NCBI GenBank assembly: GCA_019634715.1 | Contig: JAHCAU010000010.1 | Coordinates: 62,001 to 126,000 of the forward strand | Origin: Lysobacter sp. | GTDB lineage: Bacteria > Pseudomonadota > Gammaproteobacteria > Xanthomonadales > Xanthomonadaceae | Length of the DNA stretch: 64,000 nucleotides | Direction: 5' to 3' | Shown here: piece by piece, positions 56,421 to 64,000 of the stretch | How the letters are laid out: each line of letters opens with the position of its first letter | Numbering within the stretch: position 1 is the stretch's first letter | The notes under the pieces: model-generated | Told to the model about the DNA's origin: nothing | Seen by the model: the letters and a program-made list of their open reading frames with translations, nothing else | Databases searched by the model: none | Translations under genes and position numbers: made by a program

Positions 56421-59400
56421 GCGAACTTGATCGGCGTCTGTCCGGCCTGTCGGCCGAGAAGCGTGCGTTGTTGATGCAGCAGCTGGCCCGCCGCAGCGGC
56501 GCGGACACCCAGCAGGAGATCGGCCGCAGGCCGCGTCCGGAGCGGTTGCCGCTGTCTTCGGCGCAGCAGCGGCTGTGGATCCTCGACCGCCTCGATCCGG
56601 GAAACAGCGTCTACAACGTCACCGCATTGACGCGCCTGACCGGGCAGCTCGACGCCGACGCGCTCGAGCGCACGCTCGGCGAGATCGTGCGCCGCCACGA
56701 AAGCCTGCGCACGGTGTTCGTGCAGGATGCGGAAGGACCGATGCAGCGGATCCTGCCGCCAGCGCCGATGCGCCTGATCCACCACGACCTGACCGGCGTG
56801 CCGGCCGAGGCGCGGGAAGGGGCCGCACGGAGCCTGGTGAGGGAAGACGCGAGCGCGCCGTTCGACCTCGAACGCGGTCCGATGCTGCGCGCGCAGCTGA
56901 TCCGGATGGCCGAAGACGCGTGGCTGCTGTCGCTGAGCGCGCACCACATCGCGATCGACGGCTGGTCGGTCAGCGTGATCTTCCGCGAGCTGAGTGCGCT
57001 GTATCCGGCCTTCCTCGACGGGAAACCCTCGCCGCTGCCGGACCTGCCGCTGCAGTACGTCGACTACACGCTGTGGCAGCGCGACGAAGCCGATGGTTCG
57101 GCGATGCGCGCGCACCTCGACTACTGGACCGGGCGTTTCCGTGCGCTGCCGCCGGTGCTGGACATCCCCGCGGACCGGCCGCGTCCACCGGTGCAGAGCT
57201 ATCGCGGCGATGTCCATCTGCACCTGCTGCCGGCACCGCTGCTGGAAGGCATCCGCCAGCTGTCGCGCCAGGAAGGCGCCACGCCCTTCATGGTGTTCCT
57301 CGCCGCCTTCCAGACCCTGCTGTACCGCTATTCGGGGCTGGATGACATCGTCGTCGGCGTCGGCAACGCCAACCGTCCGCGCCGCGAACTGGAAGCGCTG
57401 GTCGGCTTCTTCATCAACACCCTGCCGATGCGCGCCGACCTGTCGGGCAATCCGACGTTCCGCGAGCTGCTGGCACAGGTGCGCACGACCACGCTGGACA
57501 GCTACGCGCATCAGGACCTGCCGTTCGAGCGCCTGCTCGAATCGGTCAACGTCGAGCGCCGGCTGAGCCACAACCCGCTGTTCCAGACGATGGTGTTCTA
57601 CCAGAACTTCCCGGAGTCCAGGCTCCACCTGCCGGGATTGACGCTGGAGAACGTGCCCGTCGAGAACGCGCATTCGGGCACCGCGCGCGCCGACCTGTCG
57701 ATCTTCGCCAGCGAGCACGCCGACGGCCTGCGCATGCTGCTGGAGTACGCGACCGACCTGTTCGATGCCGGGACCATGCAGGCCTTCGCGCGCCACATGG
57801 AGACGCTGCTCGCGGCCGCGGTCGCCGATCCCGCCAGGCGCATCGCCGAGATCGACATCCTGCCTGCGGACGAACGCCGCAGGATGCTGGTCGAATGGAA
57901 CGACACCGCGCGCGCGCTGCCGGAACAGGCGACGCTGCATGGGTTGTTCGAGGCCCAGGCCGCGCGGACGCCGCAGGCGGTGGCGGTGGTGCAGGGCGAC
58001 AGCGCCGTGCGCTACGACGCGCTCGATGCGCAGGCCGAGGCCGTGGCCGCGCGCCTGCGCGCGCAGGGCGTCGGGCGGGGCGCGATGGTCGGCCTCTATC
58101 TCGAGCGCACGCCGCGCATGCTCGCGGCGCTGCTGGGCGTGCTCAAGTCGGGCGCGGCCTACGTGCCGCTGGATCCCGGTTTCCCGCGCGAACGCATCGC
58201 CTGCATGCTGGAAGACGCCGCCGCGCCGGTGGTGATCGCCGACGACGCGATCGCAGCGCAGCTGCCGTCCGGTGCGCACGCGCTGCTGCGCATCGAGGAC
58301 ATCCTCGACGGCGCGGCTGGTGGCGCCGATGCCGGCGCCGCTGTCGTTGCCTCGGCGGACGCGGGCGCGGACGACACCGCCTACGTGCTGTTCACCTCGG
58401 GTTCGACCGGTCGCCCGAAGGGCGTGCGCGTGCCGCATCGCGCCGCGGTGAATTTCCTGGCATCGATGGCGCGCGCGCCCGGCCTCGGACCGGACGACAC
58501 GCTGTGCGCGATCACCACGCTGTCCTTCGACATCGCGCTGCTGGAGCTGATGCTGCCGCTGACCGTCGGCGCGCGCGTGGCCCTGGCCGACCGCGCCACC
58601 GCCAGCGAGGGCGAGGCGCTCGCGCGCCTGCTCGACGCCGTCGAAGCGACGGTGATGCAGGCCACGCCGGCGACCTGGCGCATGCTGCTCGACGCCGGCT
58701 GGCGCGGGCGCCCGGGCATGCGCCTGCTCTGCGGCGGCGAGGCGTTGCCGCGCGAACTGGCCGACCGCCTGCTCGGCTGCGGCAGCGAACTGTGGAACGT
58801 CTACGGCCCGACCGAAACCACGGTCTGGTCGACGATCGAACGCGTGCAGCCGGGCGAGGGCGCGATCAGCATCGGCCGGCCGATCGACAACACCTCGGTC
58901 TACGTCGTCGATGCGCGGATGCAGCCGGTGCCCGCCGGCGTGCCCGGCGAACTGCTGATCGGCGGCCTCGGCGTCGCCCAGGGCTACCTCGACCGCCCGG
59001 AGCTCACGGCCGAGAAATTCGTCGACGACCCCTTCGGCGCGCTCGCCGGCGGCCGCCTGTACCGCACCGGCGACCTCGCGCGCTGGCGTCGCGACGGCAC
59101 GCTCGAGGTCATCGGCCGCATCGACCATCAGGTCAAGCTGCGCGGCTTCCGCATCGAACTGGGCGAGATCGAGTCGGTATTGCTGGTGCGCGACGACGTG
59201 GCCGAGGCCGTCGTCGTCTGCCGCGAGGATCGCCCGGGCGACAAGCGTCTGGTCGCCTACGTGGTGCCGGCCGCGGGCGAGGCGAGCGCGATCGACATCG
59301 CGGCGCTGCGCGCGACCGCGCGCGAGCGGCTGCCGGAATACATGGTGCCGTCGGCCTGGGTGCTGCTCGACCGCATGCCGCTGACGCCCAACGGCAAGGT

Positions 59401-59779
59401 CGATCGCCGCGCGCTGCCGGTGCCGGAAGGCGACGACGCGGCGGCCGAGGCCTACGTCGCGCCGGTCACGCCGGAGGAGATCGCCCTGGCCGAGATGTGG
59501 GCCGAGGTGCTGGGCAAGCCGCGCGTGGGCCTGCACGACAACTTCTTCGACCTCGGCGGACATTCGCTGCTCGCCAACCAGCTGGTCTCGCGCATGCAGA
59601 AGCGCTTCGGCGGCGACATCGGCCTGCGCATGGTGTTCGAGGCGCCGACGGTCGCCCAGTTCGCCGGGAAGCTGCTCGAGATGCGCCTGGGCAGCGTCGA
59701 CGAGGCCGCGCTGGCCGGCATGCTCGACCAGCTCGAAGGCCTGTCCGAGGCCGACATCCTCGCGATGCTCGACGGCTGA
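56417..59779 (+). CDS. Nonribosomal peptide synthetase, single module C-A-T (module 2, probably glycine)
   Basis: This 1120-residue enzyme has the same C-A-T layout as module 1 and is clearly similar to it. C domain motif HHIAIDGWS; A domain motifs YVLFTSGSTGRPKGVR, VYGPTETT, YRTGDLARW, NGKVDRRAL; T domain NFFDLGGHSLLA. The specificity code read by alignment to GrsA is D-I-L-Q-L-G-V-V-W-K, close to the known glycine code D-I-L-Q-L-G-L-I-W-K. Start ATG 56417 overlaps the module 1 stop (ATGA), so the two are translationally coupled. The short tail MLDQLEGLSEADILAML may dock to module 3. Confidence 0.95.
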   Translation: MSELDRRLSGLSAEKRALLMQQLARRSGADTQQEIGRRPRPERLPLSSAQQRLWILDRLDPGNSVYNVTALTRLTGQLDADALERTLGEIVRRHESLRTVFVQDAEGPMQRILPPAPMRLIHHDLTGVPAEAREGAARSLVREDASAPFDLERGPMLRAQLIRMAEDAWLLSLSAHHIAIDGWSVSVIFRELSALYPAFLDGKPSPLPDLPLQYVDYTLWQRDEADGSAMRAHLDYWTGRFRALPPVLDIPADRPRPPVQSYRGDVHLHLLPAPLLEGIRQLSRQEGATPFMVFLAAFQTLLYRYSGLDDIVVGVGNANRPRRELEALVGFFINTLPMRADLSGNPTFRELLAQVRTTTLDSYAHQDLPFERLLESVNVERRLSHNPLFQTMVFYQNFPESRLHLPGLTLENVPVENAHSGTARADLSIFASEHADGLRMLLEYATDLFDAGTMQAFARHMETLLAAAVADPARRIAEIDILPADERRRMLVEWNDTARALPEQATLHGLFEAQAARTPQAVAVVQGDSAVRYDALDAQAEAVAARLRAQGVGRGAMVGLYLERTPRMLAALLGVLKSGAAYVPLDPGFPRERIACMLEDAAAPVVIADDAIAAQLPSGAHALLRIEDILDGAAGGADAGAAVVASADAGADDTAYVLFTSGSTGRPKGVRVPHRAAVNFLASMARAPGLGPDDTLCAITTLSFDIALLELMLPLTVGARVALADRATASEGEALARLLDAVEATVMQATPATWRMLLDAGWRGRPGMRLLCGGEALPRELADRLLGCGSELWNVYGPTETTVWSTIERVQPGEGAISIGRPIDNTSVYVVDARMQPVPAGVPGELLIGGLGVAQGYLDRPELTAEKFVDDPFGALAGGRLYRTGDLARWRRDGTLEVIGRIDHQVKLRGFRIELGEIESVLLVRDDVAEAVVVCREDRPGDKRLVAYVVPAAGEASAIDIAALRATARERLPEYMVPSAWVLLDRMPLTPNGKVDRRALPVPEGDDAAAEAYVAPVTPEEIALAEMWAEVLGKPRVGLHDNFFDLGGHSLLANQLVSRMQKRFGGDIGLRMVFEAPTVAQFAGKLLEMRLGSVDEAALAGMLDQLEGLSEADILAMLDG

Positions 59780-59855
59780 TCGCCGTCGCCGCACGCCACC
59801 CGCCAGAGTCCACGCGACCAGACCCGATCGATACGCTGCAGGAGATCCGCACGAC

Positions 59856-64000
<4,145 letters not shown>

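Overview
The window is GC-rich and reads as chromosome of a gammaproteobacterium of the Xanthomonadaceae/Lysobacteraceae type (Lysobacter, Luteimonas or a relative). This rests on codon use, the gene families present, and the combination of a type I-C CRISPR-Cas system, a cyoABCD-SURF1-RegBA block, a DUF5916 outer-membrane-type protein and an NRPS cluster. It is an inference; no species assignment is possible from the sequence alone. No transposase, integrase or rRNA gene was seen.

Layout. (1) 1-1.5 kb: 3' end of uvrB, a small membrane protein and tRNA-Val(GAC) with an intrinsic terminator. (2) 1.5-13.6 kb: a complete type I-C CRISPR-Cas locus (cas3, a GIY-YIG-like gene, cas5c, cas8c with an internal cas11c start, cas7c, cas4, cas1, cas2), a leader, and an array that I count as 47 repeats and 46 spacers. 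(3) 13.6-40 kb: a stress-survival island. It carries a DUF2383 protein, two BON proteins, a KGG-repeat protein, two RES-domain proteins, two hemerythrin-like proteins, an SDR, a GlsB/YeaQ membrane protein, a DUF4142 lipoprotein, a large-subunit catalase, a PQ-loop protein, an ABC1/UbiB kinase, a zinc alcohol dehydrogenase, a thioredoxin-reductase-like flavoprotein, the NHEJ pair Ku and LigD, an endonuclease VIII-type glycosylase and a PNPOx-like protein. (4) 39.9-42.9 kb: a CorA-type transporter, a second GIY-YIG-like protein and an MFS transporter. (5) 43-50 kb: cytochrome bo3-type ubiquinol oxidase genes cyoABCD, a SURF1-like gene and a RegB/RegA-type redox two-component system in one tightly overlapped operon. 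(6) 50-52.5 kb: inverted repeats and a DUF5916 protein. (7) 53 kb to the end: three coupled single-module NRPS genes, the last ending in a thioester-reductase domain and running off the window.

The most notable pattern is regulatory. Nearly every transcription unit in the stress island has a -24/-12 sigma-54 promoter just upstream, of the form TGGCAYG-N4-TTGC. I find 12 good matches and 4 weaker ones, several in divergent pairs. In the middle of the island sits a three-gene signalling operon: an NtrC-type sigma-54 activator, a 74-residue protein carrying a lone histidine-kinase-like H-box, and a single-domain receiver. The simplest reading is a locally encoded sigma-54 stress regulon covering oxidative defence, DNA end joining, NAD-modifying RES proteins and envelope or dehydration proteins.

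A second notable feature is the GIY-YIG-like gene locked by overlapping start and stop codons between cas3 and cas5c in the CRISPR operon. A third is the NRPS line: its second adenylation domain gives a glycine-like signature and the product is probably released reductively.
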